Of a DNA stretch of 64,000 nt, positions 1 through 10,844 are shown one piece after another (position 1 is the first letter of the stretch; each line of letters opens with the position of its first letter). Both the position numbers and the translations under genes were made by a program. A model generated the notes under the pieces. It was not told where the DNA came from. It saw nothing but the letters and a program-made list of their open reading frames with translations, and made no database searches. Origin of the DNA: Armillaria gallica (lineage: Eukaryota > Basidiomycota > Agaricomycetes > Agaricales > Physalacriaceae). The stretch covers positions 1,860,001-1,924,000 of the forward strand of contig JBANDB010000014.1 of the NCBI GenBank assembly GCA_037576215.1. The letters are read 5' to 3'.

Positions 1-1843
1 TAATGTCTCTTCAAGGGAATACACCCTTGTCTGGTTATCCGAAAACACTAAGGGATTTCACTCAAGCCTCAGAGTTGCTCATTCTGCCCTCATCATTCGG
101 TTCTATACAGCTCGGAGAGACCTTTTCCAGCTGTCTTTGCGTAAACAATGAAGCCAATGTCGACGTCGAGGGCGTCCACATGAAAGTCGAGATGCAGACT
201 GTTACAACGAAAGTGTTACTGGCTGAATTTGGAAGCTCAGACTATCGTTTGAGTACCGGAGATACACTCGAAAGTATCGTTCATCACGAGATTAAAGAGC
301 TTGGGCAGCATGTTCTTGCGTGCACTGTGACATATCGACTACCTCCAGGTGTACGCATTGCCTCTCAATCAGAAGATAGCAATCAAGACCCTGCTTTACA
401 GACGTTTAGAAAGTTCTACAAGTTTGCTGTACGTCTCCAACTAATCGAATACCCAAACTATCTAAAGCTGTTTAGGTCACAAACCCGCTGTCCGTTAAGA
501 CAAAAGTTCATGTCTCAAGGTCTCCTTCAGCTCTGACCAATCTCGACGAGCGCGACAAAGTGTTCCTCGAAGTCCACATTCAAAACCTGACCCAGGAGCC
601 CCTCTGGTTTGAACGGATGCGGTTTGAATGTGCAGATGGTTGGGATGTCAAGGATGCGAACAACTTGATCACAGATGGAGACGGAGAGAAAAGCATTTTC
701 ACTGGTACAACAGCGCTCATGAGCCCTCAAGATATGAGGCAGTATATCTACGTCCTGGACCCTAAGAAACATACACTGGAACCTCCCTCCAATGCACCAG
801 GAAGCATCATTCCTCTCGGCCGGCTCGATATCTCGTGGCGGTCATCCTACGGCGAACCCGGTCGTCTCCTCACTTCCATGCTCTCTCGTCGCATACCATT
901 AGTCCAGCAACCACCCCAACAGCCTGCATCCGCCCTCCCACCGTATCTCAAGCGCACTGTCGCGGCAGCATCCGCGCCTGGAATACCACCTCGTCCCCGA
1001 TCACCTCAGCTCTCACAGTCACGACCCAGCTCCCCAGTTCCTACATCACGACCAGGCTCTCCATTCCGCAATCGCCCAGCCTCTGTGGGCCCAGGCCGCG
1101 TTCAATCACCACCACCTCCGCCCGCTACAAACCCGATACCAGATGTCGATGTTCACCTTATCGTACGCGACTTTCCACGGAGTTCTATTGAATTGCAAAA
1201 ACCATTCACCATATCGTGCACGCTGACAATCAACACCTCCATCCCCTTTGATAAGCGGCACTTTACCCGTGTCCTGACCTTGGCGGTGCAGCATGTCCAA
1301 CCTCCCAAGAAAGTACATGTACCCGCTTCCGTGAATAACCTTAGTATGGCGACTCAGTCGGAGTCGTTCACGCGTGTTTCAACCTCAGGTTTCTCCACTC
1401 CATCCCCCACTTCGACCTTGTTCAATTACCCCTTAGCACAACAGAAACTTCTCGTCGCCTCTCCACGACAAACCTTGTTGGAGATAGAAATCAACGAGGC
1501 GCTTCTCCCACCCCCATTTTCTGAAGCATCGCCCGAGGAATGCAAAATACCTCAGTCAGGCGTGGGTTTCTGTGGACCATCAGCGATTTTCCTGTCTCCT
1601 ATTCAGCTGTCTGCAGCAGATTCTATTGAACTCAGCACAAAAGTCTGTGCCTCACAGGATTTTGAGCTAACGTACATCCCGCTTCAGCCTGGGTTTGTGT
1701 CTTTTGGAGGACTGAGAGCATTGCTAGTAGAGGATAAGTTCACCAGTACAATTATAGGGATGGACGGGTTTGCAGAGGCTCTTGAGAAGGCACGGACTTT
1801 GAAGGAGTGGGATGTCGTCGGTGAGGTATGGGTTCCATCTTAG
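1..1843 (+). CDS. TRAPPC13: TRAPP complex subunit 13 (TRAPPC13 / DUF974), 5' end cut off by window
   Basis: Subunit of the TRAPP tethering complex, which acts in vesicle traffic at ER, Golgi and autophagic membranes. The visible protein matches the family in order: a beta-sandwich start with the conserved LGETFSS element, then a HEIKELG element, then KVFLEVHIQNLT, a LDISW element and a GRLLTS element. A proline/serine-rich insert lies around bases 900-1130. One intron is placed at 429-475 (GTACGT donor, TTTAG acceptor); joining across it gives the family sequence VTNPLSVKTKVHV. The stop is at 1841-1843. Family members carry about 50 residues before the first visible motif, so the ATG at 3 is probably internal and the true start lies left of the window. 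The match to the family is by recognition, not by a search. Confidence 0.9.
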
Positions 1844-1913
1844 TTTTGCCGTTGTTTGTCCGAGGATATTACTAGCAACTATATGTACTACTTACAAAAG
1901 TCCGAAAGGTGCA

Positions 1914-3738
1914 TTAGACAGTTACCCAAGGTTGGCTCACGAGCTGTTGCACAGACATCAGGGCACGGTATCGAACATCAAAGTCTTCGTGAGTCATGAG
2001 TTCCATTACGCGCGTCTTGCCACCAAGGTCTGTAATCAATCTGAAGACAGAGTTAATTCATCTTGAAAAGCTCAATGGTTCATAACATACTTCTTGCCCC
2101 TCTCACAGTGCTTGACGTACTGACCAACATCATGAGCGGCAACGGCGAGTACGGTAGGATCACTAGACTCCTTCAAAAGCTTTAATAACAGCCTGAAAAA
2201 TAGGTTCTTTAACGCCTGTTACACAAGGAGAGTAGAAACCTTACTTCAATTGCTGACAATCGTGCTCATTAAGTTTGGTTGCGTTCTCCTTCCAGAAATC
2301 GTCGGATTCATGCACAGGTGTCCAAGATAGGTGTCCTGAAGACAACTCTGACGTATATTCATCATACGTCCTAGGAAATGCTTGAGTTGTGTCAGAAAAA
2401 GAAAAAGAATAACGACCAACGTTAGGCTGTAGAAGTTCTCATTTAGTTCATCACGAAGAAACTGGACATCTTCTACGATATCCTCGTCTGTGAATTTCCG
2501 GGTGCAGAGGTTCTTCGCGAATGGAAGCAGCTGCGACACTAGCATGGCAGGGAGATTAGCGGCGGGTGCTTTAGTAAGAAGATTCTGTAGAGGGTATCAG
2601 AGGGTATCTGAAAGTCACAGATAAAATTGTGATTACCCGGAAGGTGGCGGCAATGACACGGATGACCTTTTCCTTCGCTGCACCTTGTGCGACGTCAATG
2701 AGAAGGGGGATTATATCGTACTTTCTGAAATAAGTATATGAACACTAATTGCAAAGTAAAGGAGAGCGATGTACAGACTTGTCGAATTGTTCAGCAACAT
2801 TTTGCTCGAATGATAGAAGCCATATTGAAAAGGCGACCTGATAGCTCATCTGAGCCGTTGGTTTATGTTTCAGAATGTCAACGAATCTGCAATGTGTGAG
2901 CAAAATGGCCGTATTGCCTCAGTGTAGAGACGAACCCAGCAATTATGCCAGCTATGTCCCAAACGGCTTGACGACATTCTGGCCGTGTCAGGAGTGCTTC
3001 TAAACATTGAACTGCTACGTCACGCCTGTTAGGCGACTTTCCCTGAACAAATCCAGCGAGAGTAACAAGGAATGGCTGAAGATATTGGTGTTGTAGTGGG
3101 TATGGTTCAGAGCTATAAACGGAGTACTATTAGCACGCTGGATTCAGCGAGATGAATGGATCAAGTACCAAAGGAGGACAGTCAGGATTTGCGCTGCCTT
3201 CAGTTGCATAAATTCGTCTTGGGTATCAAGGGTTCTGTAAGGAACTGAGGTCGAGAGGAGTACAGGATGTGTGAGTTGGCGTACCGTAGCAGGGGTCCGT
3301 AAGGAAGTTCTGGGTCGGTTTCGACGGTGGATGTGAAAAGAGGTATCCGCTCATCATGATCTGAGCCTAGCTGAGAATAACACTACGTGTCCATTTAGAG
3401 AATAACGCACCAGTGAGTGCATCGGCTATAAGAACAAGGATGTATTGCATAGTGTCCACCCGTTGCAGCTTCTTGAGAAGGCGAAGATACAACGACGCAT
3501 ACGTGCGAGCATCCGACAGCAAAATGGATTCAATCTTCGCCTTTGGTTGCCTGTCTACTTTCTTGATGAGGGCGAGTTCCTCAGAGGTGATGAGGTCGGC
3601 TCTCTGGTAACCCTGTCTGTGAATTGGACACTGTGCTCATACAAGGGCGAGGAGTCATACCTCCCATGGAACCGGTTTTGAGCGAATCTTTATCGAGGCG
3701 TCATCGAGGTAGGCATTGGAGACGAGGGATACAGACAT
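1914..3738 (-). CDS. VMA13: V-type proton ATPase subunit H (Vma13)
   Basis: Regulatory subunit of the V1 sector, which couples V1 to Vo and is needed for proton pumping at the vacuole and other acidic organelles. It is an all-helical HEAT-like protein. The start at 3738 gives MSVSLVSNAYLDD, and after an intron (GTATGA donor at 3654) the conserved GYQRADLIT and ELALIKKVD follow. Near 2250-2530 the C-terminal domain shows FTDEDIVEDVQFLRDELNEN, then, across an intron, TYDEYTSELSSGHLSWTPVH and FWKENATKL. The end reads GGKTRVMELMTHED and stops at 1914-1916. I count at least seven short introns. The catalytic subunit A of the same enzyme is at 57562-59924. Mid-gene exon borders were not all resolved. 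Confidence 0.93.
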
Positions 3739-3862
3739 TATGGACGGAGGTAAGCTGGGATATAGCGCATAAGCTGTACTTGGCAGGTACTTCTCACGAT
3801 GCACGTGCCACAAATTTCCTCATCACCGGCAGACTTGAGCTTCGACGGTCAGTGCAGCAGTT

Positions 3863-4882
3863 ATGTTGTCCAGGAGTGTCGTGGCCACATGTAGTTGGCA
3901 TACGCGATGTAAAAATTTCTGCTATTTTCACTATCTTTGCTGACATTTTGCAGGCTTCGCTCGAACACTGGCCACCGAGGTCGAAATATTACCCCTTGCT
4001 TCAACATCGACAGACCCCCCGCCTCCCCCCAAAAAGACACCGAGACCTACAATCTCAGCCGCCGTCATTCTCAACAGGTCTCCGCTGATAACTCGTAGTC
4101 CCAGCACCTTCGAACGCGCGTATTACAACTACCAGGCCCGGCTCCGACGCGCCCTTCACAATCCGTTCCCATACGAGTTTTATTTCAAGGAAGGATCCAT
4201 ACTCGAAACCCGGTTCAACGTTGAGGAGCGAAAACGGGAACGACGTGCATTCGGGCCTCTATTTGGTATTGACGATGATGTGGACCAAGAGAAGGCAAAG
4301 GCAGCTCGGGCGGCGGCGGCGCAACTCGCGGAGCAGGAAGGAGAGTTTGAGGAGATGGTGCCGCGGCTGCATCCGTCGGACGTGAGTCGGGACATCAAGA
4401 GCCTTGATCGGAAGGGAAAGCGGAATATCTATCTTTTGCTTAAAACAGCGCAAGATGTATGGCGTTTCCTCAAGGAGGTCTTGAGAAAAACGAACTTCTC
4501 CACCAGGTAAGGTGCTTGCTGTTTAACCAATTTTCTCTTCTGATATCCTGTTCAGGCTGCCCAGCGAGACCTCTATACAGAGTGTGGTCAGCATATGGAC
4601 TCCTGGATTGTCAGCAGAAATCCTGTCGGTGTCTACAAGCCCCCCGTACCATCAATACCTGACCAATTCATACGCCCAGTGAGTCTGCCATCGTCAACTT
4701 TTAGTACAAATTTTGACTGGCTGCAGGAAATTACATTTTTCTTCAAGGCCCACATCATGGCGGGCCAAGTACGTCCGGGTGAAGGCATCTCTGACTTTGC
4801 TTGGTTGACGAAGCAGGAAATTGAAGGCAAAGTAGAAAAGAACTACTGGGATGGCGTTAAGGACATTTTGTCTGACTACTGA
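3863..4882 (+). CDS. MRPL46: Mitochondrial large ribosomal subunit protein mL46 (Mrpl17/MRPL46), apparent 1-base frame loss
   Basis: Structural protein of the mitochondrial large ribosomal subunit with a Nudix-like fold. The start at 3863 with an intron at 3891-3953 gives a typical mitochondrial presequence, MLSRSVVATCFARTLATEV. The body follows with FERAYYNYQARLRRAL, YFKEGSILETRFNVEE and KRNIYLLLKTAQDVW, and the Nudix-like half with GGLEKNELLHQAAQRDL, MDSWIVSRNPVGVYKP and GISDFAWLTKQEI, ending at YWDGVKDILSDY. Near 4465-4470 the frame breaks: WRF reads on to a stop at 4510, while the next frame carries PQGGLEKNELLHQ. One extra base there would restore WRFPQGGLEK, which I regard as the family sequence. 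A 48-nt intron at 4681-4728 has a length divisible by three and contains no stop. The 5' end lies close to that of VMA13, from which it is transcribed divergently. Confidence 0.85.
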
Positions 4883-4905
4883 AATTATCTACATCTTTCA
4901 GAGTT

Positions 4906-6311
4906 CTACTTTGGGGGGGCGGAGATGGCTCTTCTCATCTCAGGCCTTTTTCTAGCGTCGTCGAAACGCCTGACGATCACAGAACATTTTGTAGTTTGAC
5001 AGATATGTTTGGAGGAAGCTTTGACAGCATCTGAGAACAGAGTCAAGCCAGCGGCGCGTTCAATAGCCTCGACTGCCGATTGAAAATCAGCAAAGAATCA
5101 GTATTGAGTTGAAGACACGAACCAGGGACTACAAAGCTTTCAGTGGTGCTTCGTCTGGTATGATAGCATTCGGCAGCACAAATGCGCCCGTTGATAGTTC
5201 GAGTATATCTGGAGTGCTCGGAGAAGAGGGCTTCGACGTGAGCACGACTTTTGCAAAGTGAGTCGGCACAGCAATATTGGGTGGCGAACCAATGACTTCG
5301 TGTGTCTGTCCATGTGTGTTGGTACATTTGTAGGCAGCATGGAAAATATTTACTTACAACGCGCCATTTACCATCGGTATCTTTCCGGGGCAAGTAGAGC
5401 GGGACGGTGAAAACATACACGTCGGCAAAACGTCCGGTCAGTCTACGGCACCAATCTTCGAGGTATGCCCAGTCTGAATGAAGAAAGTCTGTCAGAGGAG
5501 GGTTCCTCCGTACACTGGCTACTCACAGTGTCGATTGAACCCATCCCCAACTTGAGGCGCAATATTTGATAGGTAAAACGTCTCATTCATGGCTTCCTGT
5601 TCGCAAATAGCATCAGAAAAGAACCACTAGACATTCACGCACATACCTGTGAGAATTTCGCGTCGGCCGCGGGAACCCTTTCATCTTAGTTAGCACCACA
5701 TTAGGATGGATGACCAGAGACCCACGCACATATGTCCACGGTCATACCCACTTTTGAAATAATCCTGTAAGCGTGCACGGAAAGGAACAGGTATCGACTC
5801 GTCTTCAATGAACGTGGAATTGGAACGGTCGACTGATTCAGAGGATTCAGAAGGGGCGAGAGTCGATTTGCCGAGGGAGGCCAGTGTCAAATGCTCTGCC
5901 GTCTACAAGACGCGCGGTTGAGGACGAAGAAATGGAGTCAATAGAGGCTAAAGACCCACCCATGCTGGGTGACGGAGCCTGCGATCGTATGCAGCGACGT
6001 AGGCTTTCCGAATTATCGGGTCCGCGATGGGGCCTTGATGAGAAAAAGTCAGCAAGGCATTTGGCAAAGTAAATATTACACGCACCGGGGTTGCCATATT
6101 TCAGTACTGGAGATGCTAGGGATGCAACTGAAGCGACAGCAGATATCGATGTGCGCCCAGACGGTCCTATGTCGACAACGGGCGGCGAGACGGCGGGGGA
6201 GACGATGGTGTCTGCTGGGCGGGGTCTTTTTCTTGTGACCGCGACGGTTAGACCGCCACCGACGATGGCCCCGGCGGTGAAGATGGCCACCTGAAGCAGC
6301 GAGCCCGACAT
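4906..6311 (-). CDS. NUC1: Mitochondrial endonuclease G-type nuclease (Nuc1)
   Basis: Sugar-nonspecific DNA/RNA nuclease of the beta-beta-alpha-metal family, usually in the mitochondrial intermembrane space, acting in mtDNA turnover and cell death. The start at 6311 gives MSGSLLQVAIFTAGAIVGGG, a hydrophobic membrane/targeting segment. After an intron come GPIADPIIRKAYVAAYDRR and the active-site SGYDRGHM (His general base), then VPAADAKFSQEAMNETFYLS, then NIAPQ carrying the metal-binding Asn. Next are WAYLEDWCRRLT and DVYVFTVPLYLP. The C-terminal part includes VIGSPPNIAVPTHFAK and ends at a stop at 4906-4908. About eight short introns are implied. All catalytic elements of the family are present and I saw no frame break. 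Confidence 0.92.
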
Positions 6312-6868
6312 TATGTACGTAAAAGAAAGAGCTTGGTTGTTTGGCTTGTCGCGCCGATACCGCCCGATGCACTGAGGATCAGAGAAATTCCTGTGACGAG
6401 CAAAAATTACAACAAGTTGCTAATTTAACTTCGAATGAAATTTGTGGCCTTCTCTATAGATGTAATTTCTCTGTTGAAGACAAGAATGCTGATAAATACA
6501 GGCCTTCATTGGCAAGGAAATATAACCGTAGCACATATTGTTTTATGGAGAGAAGCGGAGTATGAGTATGATATATATGTAGTGAACAGGAAACTGCCAA
6601 AAAATTCCACAAAAATGAGAGAAGCATCTTTTCTTCGTTAAAACAGATTGTATAAAAGAGGGTAGACGTAAAGGGAACGGATGACGAGGGAGTACAGTAC
6701 ATCACATAAACAACGGCCATGAGAAAAGCAAGCCAGAGCAAGGATCCGTTGAAGAGCAGTGTTGAGCAGGTGACGACAAATGTTCGGGTGGGTGACGGCG
6801 ATGGAAAGAATTTTAATCTCCTCTGCCATCTGCACCTTCCAAACTATCCGATCGTACTGTTGGCCGCA
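6312..6868. other. Intergenic: 5' flank of NUC1, 3' flank of the RRM/R3H gene
   Basis: AT-rich spacer of 557 bases. Short open frames exist on both strands but show no recognisable domain, signal or splice pattern. I see no RNA gene, repeat or clear promoter box. Confidence 0.6.
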
Positions 6869-8654
6869 TCAGATCTCCAAAGGTTCGTAAGTTTGAGCAT
6901 CAAGCCCACCTCTTGACGGTCCGCTTTCGCTAACGCCGACACGACTATCCCGTCGACCAAATCCGCCGACGCCAGGCCCACGAGGCTGGCGAACAACCCC
7001 TCCTGGACTCTCATGTCCGCCGCCACCTCCACCGTTCAGCAGGGAAGTCTGGATGGATGACGGAAGAGTAGGCACCGGAGGAATAGAACTACCTCCGCCA
7101 AAGGCACCGCCATTAGAAAACAGCGAACCGAAACCGCTTGTGCGGCGAGAAGGCGAGGCGATTGTTGCATAACCTTCGCGGATATTACCGTTTGAGGATC
7201 TAGACGTGAGGCGAGGGGCCTGCGAGTGCAGGGTCTTCATGTCCGGCATCGATTTCTTCATGCGCAGAGTGTTCGACGACACTGTAGATCCAGAGGGGGT
7301 AAGATAGGCCGATGGCGCCCGGGACAACGTATGTGCGGGCTGCCGCTGAGGTTGTTGTTGCTGCTGAAGGGATTAGCTCAGTTAGTCATTTGGTCTGATC
7401 ATGAGACGTACTCGTTGTGGATCGATGCGAGTAACGACGGCATATCTTTCATCGCCTTCCCCGACGGAGTAGTGGTACACACCGAGTTTCTGGGCGATGA
7501 GATGAACAACTCTTCGCTGCTTGGGCGATAAAGTCCTAGAGAATGCAAGCTCATCGCGCATGCGATCATCCTTGAATAGCAGGATCCTAGAGTAAATCTC
7601 CAACGTCGAAGGATCGTTAAGGTCTAATTCATTAGAAGACGATTTGTCAGATGAGCTGCTGGGGGTCAACGGCTGCTGAGATGGCATCGCAGGTGGAGCA
7701 GAAGCGAGAGCATGACTGTACGTTGAGCCCGACATATTCGAGAGGTGCGGTGGGGAATACTGCTGCTGTTGCTGGTATGCTCCTGAAGAGTAAGATCGTT
7801 GGGAGGGGAAGGGTGCGGGGGAAAGGACGGCGCCGTAGTCTTCATAGCCAGGGGAAACGACGTTGTGCTCCTTTTCGAGCTGCATGGAGCGCATACGACG
7901 GATAGCCTTTTCTCTCTCAATGCGCTCTTTCTCACTAGCCTGGAGGACCTTCTTGTACTCGACGCGTAGCTTGCGACCCTGCACGTCGAAACCATTTAAG
8001 GCGGCGACGACGGCATCAGCGTCCGCGGCCTGGCGAAAGTTTGCAAAAGCGAGACCGCGGAAAGAACCCTGCTGGTCGAGATGATAATTGAAAGCGTAAG
8101 GTGTAGGAATAGCCAAAGAAGCCTGGAAAGGGTCAAATGAGCAAAAGATTGGCAGGAGATGGATGTCGACGCACAATTATATCAAGTAAAGTTTCGCGCT
8201 TGACATTGAATGGTATATTTTTGATAACGATGGCAGTAGGGATGATCTCGTCATCTGGATTTTGGATAGGTGTAGTTGAGCAATAGGGGGAGGATTAAGA
8301 TGGCTCATAGGTGGGGAACCGCCAGCGGAAGAAAAGTCCGAATTGTTTTGAGGAGAGAGAGAGCGACCATCTGAAGAACTGTCGAGCCATTGCTAGAAAA
8401 AAAGTAAGAAATGAGCCGGATATTGAGCAAGAAAGAAGACATACGGTCGGGAGGCCGCTGCGGAGAGGTTTGCTCTTGAGGGGCGACTGGCCTGTCGTTA
8501 ACGGATTATACTGGGACTGGACAGGAATTCCAGGCGAGGTTGCATAATGATAATGAGGTCTGCTACCACTGTTGCCTTCGTAATCGTAAGTGTCGTGAAG
8601 ACGTTGCTGGGAGGAAAGCGACAGAGAGGATATGTCTGGAGGAGAGCTGGTCAT
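6869..8654 (-). CDS. PIN4: RRM and R3H domain RNA-binding protein (PIN4 / Cip1-Cip2 type)
   Basis: Cytoplasmic RNA-binding protein; in yeasts this family acts in mRNA turnover and checkpoint or stress responses. The start at 8654 gives MTSSPPDISSLSLSSQQ, a low-complexity Ser/Pro region. The RRM begins with IIPTAIVIKNIPFNVKRETL (8160-8250) and, after an intron, continues with TPYAFNYHLDQQGSFRGLAF and GFDVQGRKLRVEYKK (7950-8120). A basic linker has ERIEREKAIRRMR. The R3H domain lies at 7400-7610, with SPKQRRVVHLIAQKLG and a following YAVVTR. The C-terminal tail is rich in Gln, Ser and Gly and stops at 6869-6871. An intron at roughly 8253-8350 is needed to keep frame; its acceptor ATCCAG is clear but two weak donors (GTCGCT or GTTCCC) give the same phase, so that border is unsettled. 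Confidence 0.85.
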
Positions 8655-9719
8655 TATATGTAGCCTGGTATCAGCCAACGACTCGTGAAGACGACGAAAA
8701 GGAAAATTGCAGACAGAGAAAAGTTAAAGATGAAGGAAAGCTGGGAAAAGCTCGTCCTCGCTGTTGTTCTTTGCTTATCGTCTCGCCACGAGGCTTTACT
8801 AAATATGGGAACCGAAGAATCTGCAAAAAACATCCAAAATATATAATATATTATTCTACTGCCTACTGGCGCCTATTGCTACTGGTTTCGGTAGGGGTAA
8901 CAGATGATCTACGTCAATTGGGACACGAACGCTCCCCGAATGATCCCAGGGGCCCCGTCGAATTCTGACAGATTCTGACCGCCGTGTTACACTCGACCGG
9001 CTTGAATTTGAGTAATTTGACGCCATACCCAAGCAATGCAGCCCTCTTGCTGGTGGACTGGGCCCCTTGCCGACTGAATGAGGCGGGTAAAAGGTCGGTC
9101 GCGGCATTGCCGGGAGTGTATGTTTGGGTGCACTACGTAAACGGATCAATGTAAGTGTGACTGCTGCTGGGGTAGACTCACTTTCGTGGGGGTGCTGGCC
9201 CAGGCACCAGGCGAAGAGCAGTGGGAGGGGGACGTCGAGGCATGAGTAAAGGAATGGTGTAACGTGTGAATTTCTGCTTGCAGATGGTAGTTTGTCTGCA
9301 CGATACATCAGATATTTTTCTAGTACCAAAGTGGGCCACTTACTTGTTCGTACAGAAAAAGAAAGATGGCAACCCGTGCCTGCAGTGATTTGCTCGAAAA
9401 GTCCTAGCGCTCAACGTGCAACTTAAATGTACATGAATCGTAGTGGCAGTACTGAGTAAGGAAATAAAAGGTGCCACCTTTACGTAACTTTTTCAAGTCC
9501 ATGAACAAAATGTCTGTTTGGTACTTAGTCTTGAAAGGAGCTCACGGCAATTTTCTGGTCGTTCCCGGCACCCACGGATATATTCTAAGTTGTAGGTTCC
9601 AGTCACCTATCTATCCCCGTGGTGATTGATTATACATGTACAACAGCAGATGGTTTCAAGGAGATAACCAACAAAACATCGTACTCATATACAAGGCGAA
9701 AATGGTATTGAAAAGGGAC
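8655..9719. other. Intergenic: upstream of the RRM/R3H gene, downstream of UBC11
   Basis: 1,065 bases between two genes on the minus strand. It holds an AT-only stretch near 8838-8856 and several unsupported short frames. I find no domain, tRNA-like fold or repeat. The part adjoining 8655 should contain the promoter and leader of the RRM/R3H gene. Confidence 0.55.
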
Positions 9720-10584
9720 TTAAACATCAGCAGCTCGGTAATGTCTCATCAAGTGCGCCTTGAAAACTACAGACAATCCCATTCAATTTAAAAGCCACCG
9801 AAAAATGAATTAAAAAGTACTCACTATCAGGTTTGTTCCAGGCATTAGCGGCCTCCAAATTAAGAGGAGATGCATTGTTCGGTTCTATCATGGTATCAAA
9901 AACTTAGCATCATTCAATTTTCCGGGGGCCGAGCCCACTTACCCCCGAGCAGTGATTGCAAGGACAATAGAATTGTTTGAACGCTATATACAGCCGACCA
10001 TTTGTCCTGGATGGCTTTTCTGTTAGCCCGTGGAGATAAGTACCCCAGCGGTTTGACGAACCTGCAGTATATCCAGGCATATGGCGCCTCCCGTGATATC
10101 AACGTTCGGATGGTAACATGGTGTATCGAATTTGATGGCTGGAGGTACATATGGATAGTTTGAGGGAAAGTTTATTGATATTTTGAACGTTAGTCCGTCG
10201 TAAATCTGATCGTTGGATGTTCGGTTATGATCCCTGATAATTGGAGAACCGAACTTACCGTTCCTGCGGGTCCTTCTATCGTGCCAGCCCATTCGAAAAG
10301 GTTGCCATCATGTTTTGGAAACGCGGACTGTGATTAGATGTAAGTACAGTGTTTCTGGTTCAGATCCGCATGGAAGACTGACTATGCCCGGCGAGGCGCT
10401 CATCTGTGGCGCGAAGCGTGTTAATGAAGAGATAGCACGCGACAGACACCAAAACTCACCATCAGCGTCATCAGCTCGCTACCCAAGCTATAAAAGACGC
10501 ATTAGAGAGGCATCAGGTAGTTTCGCGTCGTATCATGTACCGTTTCTGAACACTGCCCACTCCCTGCTGGGTAGTGCTGGGCAT
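9720..10584 (-). CDS. UBC11: Ubiquitin-conjugating enzyme E2, UBE2C/Ubc11 type
   Basis: E2 enzyme of the class that works with the anaphase-promoting complex in cyclin destruction. The start at 10584 gives MPSTTQQGVGSVQKR; successive splices add LGSELMTLM, then MSASPGI encoded by an exon of only 21 nt (10383-10403), then SAFPKHDGNLFEWAGTIEGP, a segment shared by UBE2C proteins. The E2 core follows: FPSNYPYVPPAIKFDTPCYHP, then GGAICLDIL with the active-site Cys, then DKWSAVYSVQTILLSLQSLLG and EPNNASPLNLEAANAW. It ends FKAHLMRHYRAADV, with the stop at 9720-9722. About seven introns interrupt some 170 codons. It is divergent from EDE1 across 260 bases. Confidence 0.93.
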
Positions 10585-10844
10585 GGTGGTTTTCTGAGGA
10601 GAGCGGGGAGGAATCGTGGCAGAGAGTTGCTCCATTGAAAGTCGTCCAGGCAAGGTGAGAGCAAGAATATGATGGTCGTGGAGCGCAAGGAAGAAGCAAG
10701 TGGTGGCAAAAGAGAGAAGAGTGAAATTCCAAAGGGTCGCTGTCATTCGAACGACACGTGATGGTGACTAGGCCGGCCGTGGGAGCTCTCGGCACGAGCC
10801 CTAACCTTAGCGTTATACCCTTCCCCCCATCGCTGTCGTAGACG
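10585..10844. promoter_or_regulatory. Divergent promoter region of UBC11 and EDE1 with a CACGTG site
   Basis: 260 bases separate the two start codons. A CACGTG core (E-box, the kind bound by bHLH factors such as Cbf1/Pho4 in yeasts) is at 10755-10760. No TATA box is evident. Function of the site is inferred from the motif only. Confidence 0.4.

Noticed and set aside
8856..9329. 157-codon minus-strand frame upstream of the RRM/R3H gene
   Set aside because: Low-complexity residues, no domain, and no exon partners; most likely promoter or leader sequence.
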